Positions 49,435 to 62,600 of a DNA stretch of 64,000 nt are shown piece after piece. Each line of letters starts with the position of its first letter. Within the stretch, counting starts at the first letter, position 1. Source of the DNA: Stomorhina lunata (Eukaryota > Arthropoda > Insecta > Diptera > Rhiniidae); contig OW121741.1 of the NCBI GenBank assembly GCA_933228675.1, forward strand, positions 112,648,361 to 112,712,360, read 5' to 3'. Under the pieces are notes generated by a model, which saw only the letters and a list, made by a program, of their open reading frames with translations, made no database searches and was not told the origin of the DNA. The position numbers and the translations under genes were made by a program.

Positions 49435-50317
49435 AAGGAAAAAGAACTACGCATTATGGCATTTCTGCTGCAAGAAAGCCATTTTTGAGCACCGCTTTTG
49501 AAAATTCTAATGATGTAGTTATATAGAAAAGAGTCTAGACATTAAAGGTCAATAAATGTTTTCAAGAAAAACTTATTATAAAAAAAGTATTTATTCTAAA
49601 ACAAAAAGTGATGAAATTTTTCATCAAACTTAGTAGCTCTTGCAGCTTTAATCATGATGTCGATTTAATTAAGGCATGGGACCTTGGTTTAAGTCTGCAG
49701 AAGAAAATGACCTAATCACGTTTAGGAGATATTAGTTTAGGAGATATTAGTTTAGGAGATATTAAATAGGAAATCAAAACCGCTCTAAAAAATTCATCGT
49801 TTTTGTTTTTCTTTGGACACAAACTATGTTGGTTTTAATCGGAGCACCGATTAAACCATAACTGTGTGAAAGGCGAAAGTCTCGTTTTTAGATTGAGCTA
49901 AAAAAAAGTCACCAAAATTTATCTATCGTAAAACAAAGTTCAAAATTTTCTGAAATAAGTCATGTATATTGTTATGCATAATTAAAGCAAAAAGTGTTGC
50001 AGTCGTTTAGGCGTAATTTTTTAACCAAATTGTATTTAAGTGTAAGTCCAACCGGGTATCCCCAGGAGTTCACGGATTTCAACCAAAATTAGTAAAGCTT
50101 TTTTTTTGGTCAACTAATAGACGTGTGCAAAATTTAATCAAATTCTGTTGAGAATTGCGGGTTATACATTGAAAAGACAAATAAGTATAAAATGGAGGTC
50201 CAAAGCAGGTACTCCAAGCAGTGGTCGGAATTTAACCAAAATTGGTAAAGCTGTTGGATAAACTTGTAGATGTCTGTCGAATTCCTTCAAATTTCGTTGA
50301 TAATTTAATAATTTTCG
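49435..50317 (-). repeat. Interspersed repeat, copy B, inverted relative to copy A
   Basis: Reverse-complement homologue of about 1960-3080. Matching landmarks are TGCAGTCGTTTAGGCGTAA (near 49998), GTTTTTCTTTGGACA (near 49803), GATGTCGATTTAATTAA (near 49657) and GGAGCACCG. About two of the ~140-bp tandem units (TAATAGACGTGTGCAAAATT near 50117) sit at its right end, against the next array. A 15-bp tandem triplication, TTTAGGAGATATTAG, lies at 49721-49765 and is absent from copy A. Confidence 0.7.
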
Positions 50318-51930
50318 GTAAGAAACTTTTACATACAGAAAAATTTTCGGTAAAAAATTTTTATATATAGAAAATTTTTCGGTACAAAATTTTTATATAT
50401 AGAAAAATTTTCGGTACAAAATTTTTATATATAGAAAAATTCTCGGTACAAAATTTTTATATATAGAAAAATTTTCGGTACATAATTTTTATATATAAAA
50501 AAATTTTCGGTACAAAATTTTTATATACAGAAAAATTTTCGGTACAAAATTTTTATTATAGAAAAATTTTCGGTACAAAATTTTTATATATAGAACAATT
50601 TTCGGTACAAAATTTTTATATATAGAAAAATTTTCATTACAAAATTTTTATATTTAGAAAAATTTTCGGTACAAAATTTTTATATTTAGAAAAATTTTCG
50701 GTACAAAATTTGTATATATAGAAAAATTTTCGGTACAAAATTTTTATATATAGAAAAATTTTCGGTACAAAATTTTTATATATAGAAAAATTTTCGGTAC
50801 AAAATTTTTATATATAGAAAAATTTTCGGTACAAAATTTTTATATAATGAAAAATTTTCGGTACAAAATTTGTATATATAGAAAAATTTTCGATACAAAA
50901 TTTGTATATATAGAAAAATTTTCGGTACACTATATAGACATTTTCGGTACAAAATTTTTATATATAGAAAAATTTTCGGTACAAAATTTTTATATATAGA
51001 AAAATTTTTGGTACAAAATTTTTATATATAGAAAAATTTTCGGTACAAAATTTGTATATATAGAAAAATTTTCGGTACAAATTTTTATATATAGAAAAAT
51101 TTTCGGTACAAAATTTGTATATATAGAAAAATTTTCGGTTCATAATTTTTATATATAGAAAAATTTTCGGTACATATTTTTTATGTATAGAAAAATTTTC
51201 GGTACATAATTTTTATATATAGAAAAATTTTCGGTACAAAATTTTTATATATATAAAAATTTTCGGTGCAAAATTTTTATATATAGAAAAATTTTCGGTA
51301 CAAAATTTTTATATATAGAAACATTTTCGGTACAAAATTTTTATATATAGAAAAATTTTCGGTACAAAATTTTTATATATAGAAAAATTTTCGGTACAAA
51401 ATTTTTATATATAGAAAAATTTTCGGTACAAAATTTTTATATATAGAAAAATTTTCGGTACAAAATTTGTATATATAGAAAAATTTTCGGTACAAAATTT
51501 GTATATATAGAAAAATTTTCGGTACAAAATTTTTATATATAGAAAAATTCTCGGTACAAAATTTGTATATATAGAAAAATTTTCGGTACAAAATTTTTAT
51601 ATATAGAAAAATTTTCGGTACAAAATTTTTATATATAGAAAAATTTTCGGTACAAAATTTTTATATATAGAAAAATTTTCGGTACAAAATTTTTATATAT
51701 AGAAAAATTTTCGGTACAAAATTTTTATATATAGAAGAATTTTCGGTACAAAATTTTTATATATAGAAAAATTTTCGGTACAAAATTTTTATATATAGTT
51801 AAATTTTCGGTACAAAATTTTTATATATAGAAAAATTTTCGGTACAAAATTTTTATATATAGAAGAATTTTCGGTACAAAATTTTTATATATAGAAGAAT
51901 TTTCGGTACAAAATTTTATATAGAAAAAAT
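50318..51930. repeat. 32-bp tandem array with CGGTACAAAA block
   Basis: About 50 units of TTTTCGGTACAAAATTTTTA followed by TATATAGAAAAA, period 32 bp, highly uniform. Where the other arrays have CTATAG, this one has ATATATAG. Minus frames at 50958-51143 and 51373-51591 with FFYIYKFCTENF repeats are artefacts. Confidence 0.95.
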
Positions 51931-53084
51931 TAAAGATACCCATATTTGAGGGAAGAATATCACATATCCAAGATGAATTTTTTGAACTAGTCCTATTGGA
52001 CTTTAAATTCAGTGGTTTAGGTTTTCAAATGGTAGAACTTGAGCGACTATAATACTTCCTTCAATGCTTGTTTTGAGCTTATATCCATAATAAATTAAAT
52101 AAATTTGCATCAATTTAATTTTAATTATAAAGAATAAGGACAGCTAAAAAAAGTTGTGTATAAAAATTTAATACAATAATATCGAAAAAAAATAAAAACC
52201 AATCAATGCAAAATGTCTACAAGAAAATGTCAAAATGTCAACTATTCAAAAACCAGACTGAGATGAAAAATTCCATAATAAAAGATAACAATAAAATGGA
52301 AATAAAAATAAAAATAGCAACAACAATAAAGGCCAAGAAAATTTTTAAGTAGACAATCAGTACTTGAAATCTATTGTTCTTAAGTATACTAAAAATTACA
52401 AAAAAAATAAAGGAAAATGAAGTAAAAATAACAATAAATATTATAAACAACATCATCTTCAAAAAAAGCGAAAAAATCTGAGAAGGACTACTCCACACCA
52501 AAAAAAGAGGGTAGAGCAAACACAACAAAAGATAAATAGACAAACAACCAACTATACAATACAATTACTAATCATTGAGCTAAAAAAACAAACAAACAAG
52601 GCCAAATAAAACACCATCATCTCAAGTGGAAAAAACTTAGCCCGCCAACAAGAACAATAAGAAGAAAGAAGATGAACCAAACTTACACAATCTCGGGGAA
52701 AAACAATAGCAAACAATAATTTCCTCAAATCCTATGTTTCACTTCCTGTTAACTCATATACGCATTTATTAAGTTTCAATTCCAAAGGGAGTACCTTGGT
52801 TTTAGTCACATGAAAAATAAACAAAGTAAAATTTTATAAAGCCACCCACTTAGCTCACCCCCCCACTTTGGGGTGGGAGAAATGCTAAACCTCTTCATTA
52901 ATCCTCAATGGGCTCATGTTCAAATGATGGAAAATTACGCTGGCGGCTGTTGGACTTTTTCTTTTCAATATTTTCAAAATAGACAACAGAGCTCAAACGC
53001 GAATTTAACCATCAGTTGGTATGAGTCGATATTGTAAATACGAGGGATGTAGGAAAAACTGGTTTGTTTTTATATATATTATTT
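51931..53084. other. Non-coding DNA, A-rich on the plus strand
   Basis: 52080-52700 is A-rich, giving an apparent hydrophobic 108-aa minus frame (52238-52564) that I do not accept. A short C-run then G-run near 52855-52880 (CCCAC, TTTGGG, GTGGG) could form a small hairpin. Confidence 0.55.
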
Positions 53085-54950
53085 TATAGAAACAGTTTTT
53101 TTTAATGAAAATATTTCTATAGAAAAAATTAATAAAAAAAAAATTTCTATAGAAAAAATTTTAATGAATAATTTTTTATAGAAACATTTTCATTAAATGT
53201 TTTTTCTATAAAATTTTTCATAAATTGTTTTTTTTTTTGTCTATAAAAACTTTCACTAAAAACTTTTTTCTATAGAAATTTTTTAATAAAAATTTTTCTA
53301 CAGATAACAAATTTTTCTATAAAAAAAATTGTTTAATGAAAATTTTTCTATAGAAACAAATTTTTAATGAAAATTTTTCCATAGAAACAAATATTTAATG
53401 AAAATTTTTCTATTGAAAAAAATTTTGATAACAAAAATTTTTCTATTGAAAAAAATTTTGATAACAAAAATTTTTCTACAGAAAAAATTTTGATGACGAA
53501 AATTTTTCTATAGAAAAAATTTTGATGACGAAAATTTTTCTGTAAAAAAAATTTTGATGACGAAAATTTTTCTATACAAAAAATTTTGATGACGAAAATT
53601 TTTCTATACAAAAAATTTTGATGACGAAAATTTTTCTATACAAAAAATTTTGATGACGATAATTTTTCTATACAAAAAATTTTGATGACGATAATTTTTC
53701 TATACAAAAAATTTTGATGACGATAATTTTTCTATACGAAAAATTTTGATGACGAAAATTTTTCTATACAAAAAATTTTGATGACGATAATTTTTCTATA
53801 CAAAAAATTTTGATGACGATAATTTTTCTATACAAAAAATTTTGATAACGAAAATTTTTCTATAGAAAAAATTTTGATGACAAAAATTTTTCTATAGAAA
53901 AAATTTTGATGACGAAAATTTTTCTATAGAAAAAATTTTGATGACGAAAATTTTTCTATAGAAAAAATTTTGATGACGAAAATTTTTCTATAGAAAAAAT
54001 TTTGATGACGAAAATTTATCTATAGAAAAAATTTTGATGACGAAAATTTTTCTATAGAAAAAATTTTGATGACGAAAATTTTTCTATAGATAAAATTTTG
54101 ATGACGAAAATTTTTCTATAGAAAAAATTTTGATGACGAAAATTTTTCTATAGAAAAAATTTTGATGACGAAAATTTTTCTATAGAAAAAATTTTGATGA
54201 TGAAAATTTTTCTATAGAAAAAATTTTGATGATGAAAATTTTTCTATAGAAAAAATTTTGATGGCGAAAATTTTTCTATAGAAAAAATTTTAATGACGAA
54301 AATTTTTACTATAGAAAAAATTTTAATGACGAAAATTTTTACTATAGAAAAAATTTTAATGACGAAAATTTTTACTATAGAAAAAATTTTAATGACGAAA
54401 AATTTTCTATAGAAAAAAATTTGATGACGAAAATTTTTCTATAGAAAAAATTTTGATAACGAAAATTTTTCTATAGAAAAAATTTTGATGACGAAAATTT
54501 TTCTATAGAAAAAATTTTAATGATGAAAATTTTTCTATAGAAAAAATTTTGATGATAAAAATTTTTCTATAGAAAAAATTTTGATGGCGAAAATTTTTAC
54601 TATAGAAAAAATTTTTTTGACGAAAATTTTTCTATAGAAAAAATTTTGATGACCAAAGAAAAAAAAAATTTGAAAACGAAAATTTTTCTATAGAAAAAAA
54701 TTTGTAACAAAAATTTTGTTACTTGAATTTTTCTATAGAACAATTTTTTGACAAAAATTTCTCTATATAAAAATTTTATAACAAGAATTTTTTTTAGCAA
54801 AAATTTTGTTTCTATGGAATAAATTTTTTGATGAAAATTTTTAGATAAATTTTCGTTTTAAAAATTTTGATAACAAAATTAAATCCTGTAAAAAATTTTG
54901 ATAGCGAAAATTTTCTATAAAATTTTTTAGCAACAAAAATTTTCTATGAA
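53085..54950. repeat. 32-bp tandem array with GATGACGAAAA block
   Basis: About 55 units of TTTTGATGACGAAAA plus TTTTTCTATAGAAAAA, period 32 bp. Local variants occupy contiguous runs: TCTATACAAAA with GACGATAAT over about 53570-53850, and TTTTACTATAG over about 54300-54390. Both edges are degenerate. Minus frames at 53348-53611 and 54600-54800 are artefacts. Confidence 0.94.
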
Positions 54951-57104
54951 AATATCTGATATCAGATTTGGTTATGGGAAATTGTTTTACCGAAATTTCT
55001 TTCTATACCGCCTACCATATTTTTTTATTCACAAGATAAATGTAGAAGCCCAGAAAAAATAACCAAAAACCATTAAACATCTTAAATAACGCAAACTTTA
55101 AATGTTGATTAACATGAGATAAGTTTAGAAAAAAAGCTCGAGAGAAAAAAAAATTAAAATATTGTAGAGAAGCAAAAAGCATATGCCGCTGCTTTATTAG
55201 AATGAAAATAAACAAAAGAAAATGAAAGAAAAGTTTTTCTTCGCGTCAATTATAGCACGCATTAAAATTTGTTCATGATTATGAAACTGCGGTAGAGCAC
55301 TTTTGACTGACACAGTCTTACATTCTGCAATGGAGGTAACTTTTAAACTTTATAAAATATAAATGGAATATTCTTAAAATAAAAGATATTTTAAGACATG
55401 GCATACTTCTAAAAGTTGGAGCTATTAATAGATTATAACTTTTCTTATAATTATATTTTTAAATATTGGAGAAAATTTAAGATTTTGTATCTGTTTTTTT
55501 TTTCTTTTATATTTGGCTTGCCGAAATGCAAAAAACCTGAAAATTAAAGTACTAAATAAATATTAATACTAATTATAATATTTTTTTTTGAATGACAACC
55601 TCTCCTTAGGTTTTAAATCCATTGCCTTAAAATTAGTTTTGCCTTGTGTTATCAGTACTGGCTGCGCCAAGCCAAACTGTTCCGATCGGAATTTCTATTT
55701 CATGTTTTAGGTGGTTAAAATATAATACGCCTACATATAAGGCTAGAAAGGAACTAGTAAACATATAAGATTATTACCACGAAAAACCCATAACATTGAA
55801 AACTCTCAGGCTAAGATCAACTCAACTGCAGTAAAACTTCAAATTTATTTACATTGTAGTTTTTATGTTCCCATTTTTGTGACAGTTGTCACAAGAGTAT
55901 AAATTGCAACGCCATCTATGTTACATTACAAACACACTTGAACTTAAAATTATATGAAAGGAAACACACTTGTACTCTTATGGTTTAGACAAGAAAAACT
56001 ACTCGTATATTTCGATACATAAAATCCTATATAAAGTGACTTTTTGTTCAGGACTTTAAAGTTTCTTATAAAATTTTTTTGACTATTTCATAGTTGTTAA
56101 TAAAAGATCAAGCATACAAGTAACATGTAAGTATATGGCCAAACTTTATAGTTTTTCCTTTTTATTCTGGTTGTGTTTTTAAAATGTTTGCCTTTCGATT
56201 GCACTCCTGCATCAGTTGCTATTAAGTATAAATATAGTAAACCATATATATTTAAGTACTTATGTGGCTTTTGCTATTTTGCGGTCACAGTTGATGATTA
56301 TGATGTTCCTTACATATGCTTTAGCATTATCATGGGACGATTTTTTTGTTCGCCAATATGTTGCTCATGGTTATGATCTTAACTTGTTTTTTTTTGCTCA
56401 TTTTTTTCTTAATCTGAAGTTGTTTTATATGTATTCTTTTGTCAGGCTCTTATGTTATGTTCTTTAGCTAAAGAAAACATTTTAGGTGGCTTCTTGATGT
56501 CAATGATATTGCAATGGTTGTGGCAACATTGAAATCTCAGTTACAAGTGCAAAAGCGAGGACATGTTTGTTTTTGCAGCTGAAAAGTTAATGGTTTAAAT
56601 TGGGTTGTGGTGGTTTGTAGTGTTATTGTTTTATAGTTTATAATAGAGGGTTTTAAGAAGAAATAAAAACATAAATAAAGAATTATAGAAGGTGTTGTTA
56701 GACTTTATAGTTCTCTATTCGAAAATAATATAAATAAAGGATATTTTATTAAGCTCTTCTTATCTATAGGTTTAAGTCTAATATGGGTTCTCCAAGAGGA
56801 TTCTATACTAGATGTGGAATTTTCCAAGATTTTGGCTCATAAATAACTCTAAATTTAGTCAATGGCTTATGTTATATTGGCTTTGATGATTGATGTAGTT
56901 TCTGCCTTATTTGTATACACCAAAAACTTTTAAATAGCATATATGCAGAGTTCGAGACAAGGAGAACTGAACGAAAAAATCTCTGACAGAGTTGCCGTTT
57001 TTTTATACTTTAAACTAAAATAGGTATAATTTTCAATGTGTAGTTCTGATGTTTTTAAAAAAAAATAAGTTTTGACGTTAATTTTTTTAACTATTTAAAT
57101 CAAA
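54951..57104. other. AT-rich non-coding DNA
   Basis: No gene recognised. Frames at 55012-55215, 56173-56376 and 56216-56467 lack any known domain. Confidence 0.55.
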
Positions 57105-58250
57105 CATTTTTTATAGAAATTTTTTTATCAGCAATTTTTCTATAGAATATTGTTTCCATAGAAAAAAAAATTTTTTTCTATGCAAAAATTTTTCTATGGA
57201 AATTTTTTTTTATCAATAATTTTTCTATAGAAAATTTGTTTATCTAAAATTGTTTTATCAAAAATTTTCTATAGAAAATTTTTTTGTCCAAAACTTTTCT
57301 ATAGAAAATTTTTTTAACCAATATTTTTCTATAGAAAATATTTTTATCCAAAAATTTTCTATAGAAATTTTTTTTAACAAAAATTTTCCTATAGATTTTT
57401 TATTTATTATTTTTCTTTACAAAATTTTTTATCCAAAATTTTTTTTATCAATTTTTTTTTTATCCAAAATTTAAAAATTAAAAATTTTTCTATAGAAATT
57501 TTTTTTATCAAAAATTTGTCTATAGATTATTTTTATCAAAAATGTTTATATAGACATTTTTTTTTTATAAACAATTTTCTGTAGAAATTTTTTTTATTTA
57601 TCAAAATTTTCTGTAGACAATTTTTTTATAGCAATTTTTTTATAGAAATTTTTTTTTTAAATTTTTCTATAGGAAATTGTTATATTAGAATGATTTTTAC
57701 AGAAAAATATTTCTAATGAAAATTTTTTATAGAAAGTATTTTGTTATCAAAAATTTTTTTATCAATAATTTTTCTATACAAAATTTTTAAATAAAAAATT
57801 TTCTTCAGAAAATTTTTGGATCCAAAATTTTTCTGTAGAAAATCTATAGAAAATTTTTTATCCAAAATTTTTCTATACAAATTTTTTCATCAAAAATTTT
57901 TCTCTTGAAAATTTGTTTATAAAAAATGTTTCTATAGAAAGTTTTTTTGTCAAAAATGTTCCTATAGAACATTTTTTTGTCAAAAATTTTCTTACAGAAA
58001 ATTTTCCTATAGAAATTTTTATCAAAAATTTTTTTATAGAAAATTTTTCTTTTTTAGAAAAATTTTTTACAGAAAAATATTTCTATCGAAAATTTTTCTT
58101 TAGAAAAAAATTTTTTAATGATTTTTTTTTAAATTTTTTGATAGAAAATATGTTTTTATTTAAATTTTCAAAGAAATTTTTATGGAAAAATTTTATATAA
58201 AAAATAATTTTCTATAAAAAGTTTTCCAAGGAAGAATATTTTTTCAAAAA
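57105..58250. repeat. Degenerate ~32-bp tandem array with TTTATCCAAAA/TTTATCAAAA block
   Basis: Repeated TTTTCTATAGAAAA or TTTCTATAGAAATTTTT cores are joined to ATCAAAAATT or ATCCAAAATT blocks, at variable spacing near 30-33 bp. It is the most degraded of the long arrays. Plus frames at 57250-57474 and 57913-58200 are artefacts. Confidence 0.85.
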
Positions 58251-58390
58251 TTTTTTGAATTTGTTTTTGTATCAACCAACTTTGATAACATCCAAATTCA
58301 AACTGAATTTCTGTAATTTTAGATAGATGTACCCTACCATACATGAGAATTTTTTTGGTCGTATAGAAATGGTATAAATGGAAAGAAGAT

Positions 58391-58880
58391 CAGCTGGAGA
58401 GAAGTATATCTTACACCGCTTTAGAAAGCCGAAACACTTGAATGTTTCTTTTGATATTTGGCAAATGTGTTAAGTCTAACAGACATCGCACTGTATATTA
58501 ATGTCCAGAACATCAAGAGTTTCTGATTTTTCAATATTTGTAAAGAGTGAATACGATCAGAAGTTTGACATAGCAGGTCATTTAGAAATATAAGAAAAAA
58601 GAACGAATCCACCGTTAAATGATATCCCATCCCATCTATAACAACTCTAATCCCTGAGGAAACTAGATATAAACCAATTGAAGTTGTTACCTGCTCACTC
58701 TACCAAATACCTTGGAAATATCGGGAGGTAGTTTTCTCCAAAACGTTGAATAGAACGACTTTGTTTTCAGATAGGAAGGCTAAAGAGCGGACCGGGATCC
58801 CTACTTCATTCTTTTTGGGGATTGGTGATAAGCCTTGCAACATATATGAAAATCACCGGTATGGTAAAAAGTGCTGACTT
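58391..58880 (-). pseudogene. Decayed LINE reverse transcriptase fragment
   Basis: On the minus strand, shifted frames keep DISKVFGRV (about 58700, from DISKAFDRV) and SFFFLIFLNDLLCQTSDRIH (about 58605-58545, matching the FINDLL...IHSFADD region). Several stops and frameshifts interrupt it. The wording is close to the relic at 3.1-4.1 kb, so it is probably the same family. Confidence 0.6.
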
Positions 58881-59161
58881 ATAGGTTGACTTATGGACCA
58901 ACGCTGGTTTGCCATCCGTCTAAAACCCTATTAACAAGTTTAAGTTTTACGAGTTTTGGGTTTTTTATAACCACCATCAAAAAGAATGGGGGGTATGTTG
59001 AGATGGGGGGGTATATATTCCGTTTGTAATTTCCTTAATATTGGCTCAAAAACCAAAATTGAAGTATATTCTGAATCCTTATGAAATTCTAAGATTGAGG
59101 GATGTATGTCTGTCCGTGCGTCTGTTGTCGGCACGATAAAACCTTAACGAAATAATATAGG
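58881..59161. other. Non-coding flank of the LTR element
   Basis: It contains C/G-run pieces (ACCCCCCCATCTC near 59010 in reverse) and GTCTGTCCGTGCGTCTGTTG near 59108. From memory the latter resembles phrases dispersed in higher-fly genomes; untested. Confidence 0.4.
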
Positions 59162-59626
59162 TGTAGGAGAATTTTGTAGTTTTATTATTTTGTTATCTAA
59201 GAACTTATCCTCTTCATGAGGAAAAATACAACTTTTAATTTTTTAATTATAAATTCGTTTATTTAATATTTGTCCGCCACTTGCGGAGTTTTATTAATTT
59301 GACGTCTGCTTCTTGCAGAAATTTTATAATAATTGATGTTTTTCTATATCTGCTAACTTTTTAAATACTACCTTTTTTTAACTTCGAATAAACAGATCAC
59401 CAAAAGATGATCTGATTTTCTACCTACTTTATTTACAATTACATTTTATGTGGATTAATATAGCTATTAAAAATAAACAATATAAAGACATAATTATTTA
59501 AAGACTCATAAAAAATTAACCGTTATGGGTCTGTAAAATCTTTTAATAATTTTTGTCAAATGCAATTGGAGTTCGCAGTCAAGGTATTTTATTTAGGGTT
59601 CTCGGTTTTGGGAAAAATCCCAAACA
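59162..59626 (-). repeat. 3' LTR of the BEL/Pao element
   Basis: A 465-bp segment starting TGTAGGAGAA and ending CCCAAACA on the plus strand, so on the element strand it runs TGTTTGGG...TCCTACA with the expected TG/CA ends. On the element strand it lies 26 bp after the pol stop and directly after a purine-rich GCGGCGGAGAA (59627-59637), the likely polypurine tract for plus-strand priming. The other LTR is outside the window, so the boundaries are inferred from these signals only. A small hairpin, TTGGGA/TCCCAA, sits at the U3 end. Confidence 0.7.
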
Positions 59627-59652
59627 TTCTCCGCCGCGAAGAACAGTTGTTC

Positions 59653-62600
59653 TTATGGAGTAGCATCTTTGTCATTATATACATCATTAGAGGGTAGAAG
59701 GCAAACTTTTGAGATAGGTCTTTTTATGGATTTGCCGTTGCAATAGAGAGTGACAACTCGTACTAAACCATCGGAACCAGGATGCAATTCTTCAACTTTG
59801 GCAAGTGGCCATTGACCTGGTACGCTTCGCTCTCGTAGGAGTATCACTATATCACCGACCTTTAAATTCCTTTCGACTTTGTTCCACTTTGGTCGTGCTT
59901 GGAGACGACTTAGATACTCCTTGTTCCACCTGTCCCAGAAATGTTGCTTCAAACTTTCTATCAATTTCCAACGGCTCAAACGTTCTATATTTGCATCAAG
60001 CAAGTTGTCATCAGGGATGCAATTTGATGTTTCGCCAATTAAAAAATGTGCTGGAGTTAGGACATCTGCATCAGATGGATCTGCTGATAATGGACACAAA
60101 GGCCTGGAATTGAGACAGCTCTCAATTTGTGCAAGTAGAGTGCTGAGTTCTTCGTAGGTAAGTATTCGATCCTTCATAATGCGTTTCAAGTGATGCTTAG
60201 TTGATTTCACGCCGGCCTCCCAAAGGCCTCCAAAGTGGGGTGAAGCAGGAGGTATGAAGTGCCAGGTTGTGCCTTGGTTTGCCAGGGTTTCTGCGAGATG
60301 ATCGGGAAGCGATTTCTTGTTGCGATGATACAGGATTTGAAGTTCTTTATTTGCACCAACAAAATTCGTACCGCAGTCCGAATATAAATCGGTACACAAG
60401 CCTCTTCGTGCGGTAAAGCGTCGAAAAGCTGCTAAGAAGGCATCAACATTCAAGCTTGTGACCGCTTCCAAGTGTATCGCTTTAGTACACATACATATAA
60501 AAAGACAAATGTAGCCTTTGCTAGTTGATGCAGTTCTCAAAGCTGAAGTTTTTACACTGATGGGACCAGCATAGTCAAGCCCACTATGTTTAAATGCTCG
60601 TGTTGGTTGTAGTCGCACAGATGGTAGGTTACCCATTAGTTGTTGGCAGGTTTGTGTTTTGTACTTAAAGCAAACAATACACTCACGTTGAACTCGTTTT
60701 GCTATGGTTCGTGCTGATACGACCCAGTAGGTACGAGACACGAATGACTGCATAATCTGGAGGCTACCATGGAAGGTTTTCAAGTGAGCATCTGAAAATA
60801 TAAGAAAAGATAGGGGATTTTGCTTTGACAACAAAATCGGGTATTTAGTGTTGTAGGGTAGAGTTGAGTTCGTTAGTCTACCGCCTACTCGTAGAATTCC
60901 TCTTTCATCAATAAAAGGGGATAATTTGGCAATATTACTTTGATTGGAAACCCTGTTTCCGAATTTCAATGCTATTATTTCTTCTTGAAATGATACAGCT
61001 TGAGTATTTTTAATTAGTAAATGCATTGCTTCTCTCAGTTCATATGTTTTGAGAAATCCCACTTCTCTGTTGTCTCCGTTTAGTTTCAGATTGTTGTAAA
61101 AACGGAGAATGTATGACGTCACACGTATCAAAGTTGATAGTTTAGAAAACCTCTTGGTTATCTCTGGATATTCTAGTATTTTTGTTTTTGTAGAATGAAC
61201 AGCAACATTGTTAACAATAATTTCTTCATGAATTATTTCAGTAGGAGAAAAAGGCCATGATTCTGGAGTATTACGAATCCATGTAGGGCCTTTCCACCAC
61301 AGCTCGTGGTTGATGAGTTGTTCAGGCATTAAACCTCTAGACGCGCAGTCTGCTGGATTATCTTTTGTTGGAACATACTTCCAGTCACGGACATTTGATA
61401 GGCGTTGAATTTTGGCGACTCGATTTGCTACATAGATTTCCAACCTTTTTGAGTTATTATTCAGCCACGCAAGAACAATGGTACTATCGGTCCAGTAAAA
61501 AGTTTGATTGATGTTGAATTCTGCGCTGTTTTTAATTTTGTAAACTAGTTTTGCCATCAGAGTTGCTGCGTTTAGTTCAAGACGGGGAATGGTTTCGCCT
61601 TTCAGGGGGACAACCTTTGTTTTCGCTTGTAGCAAGTTTATTAATACCTCTCCAGATTCTGCTGTAGTACGAGCGTATACTACTGCAGCATAAGCCACTT
61701 TAGAGGCATCGCTAAAGGCATGAAGATCGACGGTTGATTTATTAGGGCGGTAGCCAATCCAGCGGGGAATTTTAATCTCTTCAAGGGCCTTTAATTTAGA
61801 ACGGAAGTGAATCCATTTTTTCTGGACTTCTTCTGGTAGGGAATCTTTCCAATCGAGCTTCAATTTCCATAGCTGCTGAAATATTATTTTCGCTATTATT
61901 GTGCTAGGGGAAAGCCACCCTAACGGATCAAATAATTTAGATGCATCTGAAAGCAAACTTCTTTTAGTTATTTCCTCAGAAAATGTGAAATTAATAGAAA
62001 AGCAAAAGTAATCATAAGTAGGGTTCCAATTTATGCCCAAGGCTTTGGACATTTTGGGTTGGTATATAGAAAAAGAACTTTGGAGTTCTCGATCTTTCTC
62101 TGGAATATTCTGCATAAGTTCAGAGGAGTTTGAATTCCATTTTCGTAAATGAAATCCACCAGCTTTTAAAAGGTTCGCTAGCTGCTTCTGTAACTGAAGT
62201 GCTTCTTCTAGTGTATCTGCGCCTGATATTACGTCATCTACATAGGTGTCTGCTCGAAGTATTTGGCTAGCTTCAGGAAACTTTTCTTCTTCATCAGCTG
62301 CTAATTGTTGTAGTACTCTAATAGCAAGATAAGGAGCAGAAGTTGTGCCGTAGGTCACTGTGTGAAGAGCATATACACAAATTTTGCTATCGGCATTCCT
62401 CCAAAGAATGCATTGGAAGGGTTGATGTTCAGTAGACACGTTTATTTGTCTAAACATTTTCTCCAGGTCTGCTGTAAAACCTATTGAATGTTTTCTCCAT
62501 CGGGTGATGACTGTAGACAAATCGTTTTGTAGCGCTGGTCCAGCAGATAATTCTTCGTTAATAGACGTTTGAGGAGGTCTTCGATTTCCACCATCAAAAA

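Noticed and set aside
50318..51930. CRISPR-like array appearance (regular ~32-bp repeats)
   Set aside because: No unique spacers; whole units repeat, and the context is an insect-like genome with no cas genes.
52238..52564. 108-aa hydrophobic minus frame, possible membrane protein
   Set aside because: It arises from an A-rich plus strand; no conserved motif and no promoter or splice context.
56173..56467. Overlapping 67-aa and 83-aa plus frames
   Set aside because: No recognisable domain; two frames open at once in AT-rich DNA.
59805..60157. Plus-strand frames of 102 and 92 aa
   Set aside because: Shadows of the BEL/Pao integrase region.
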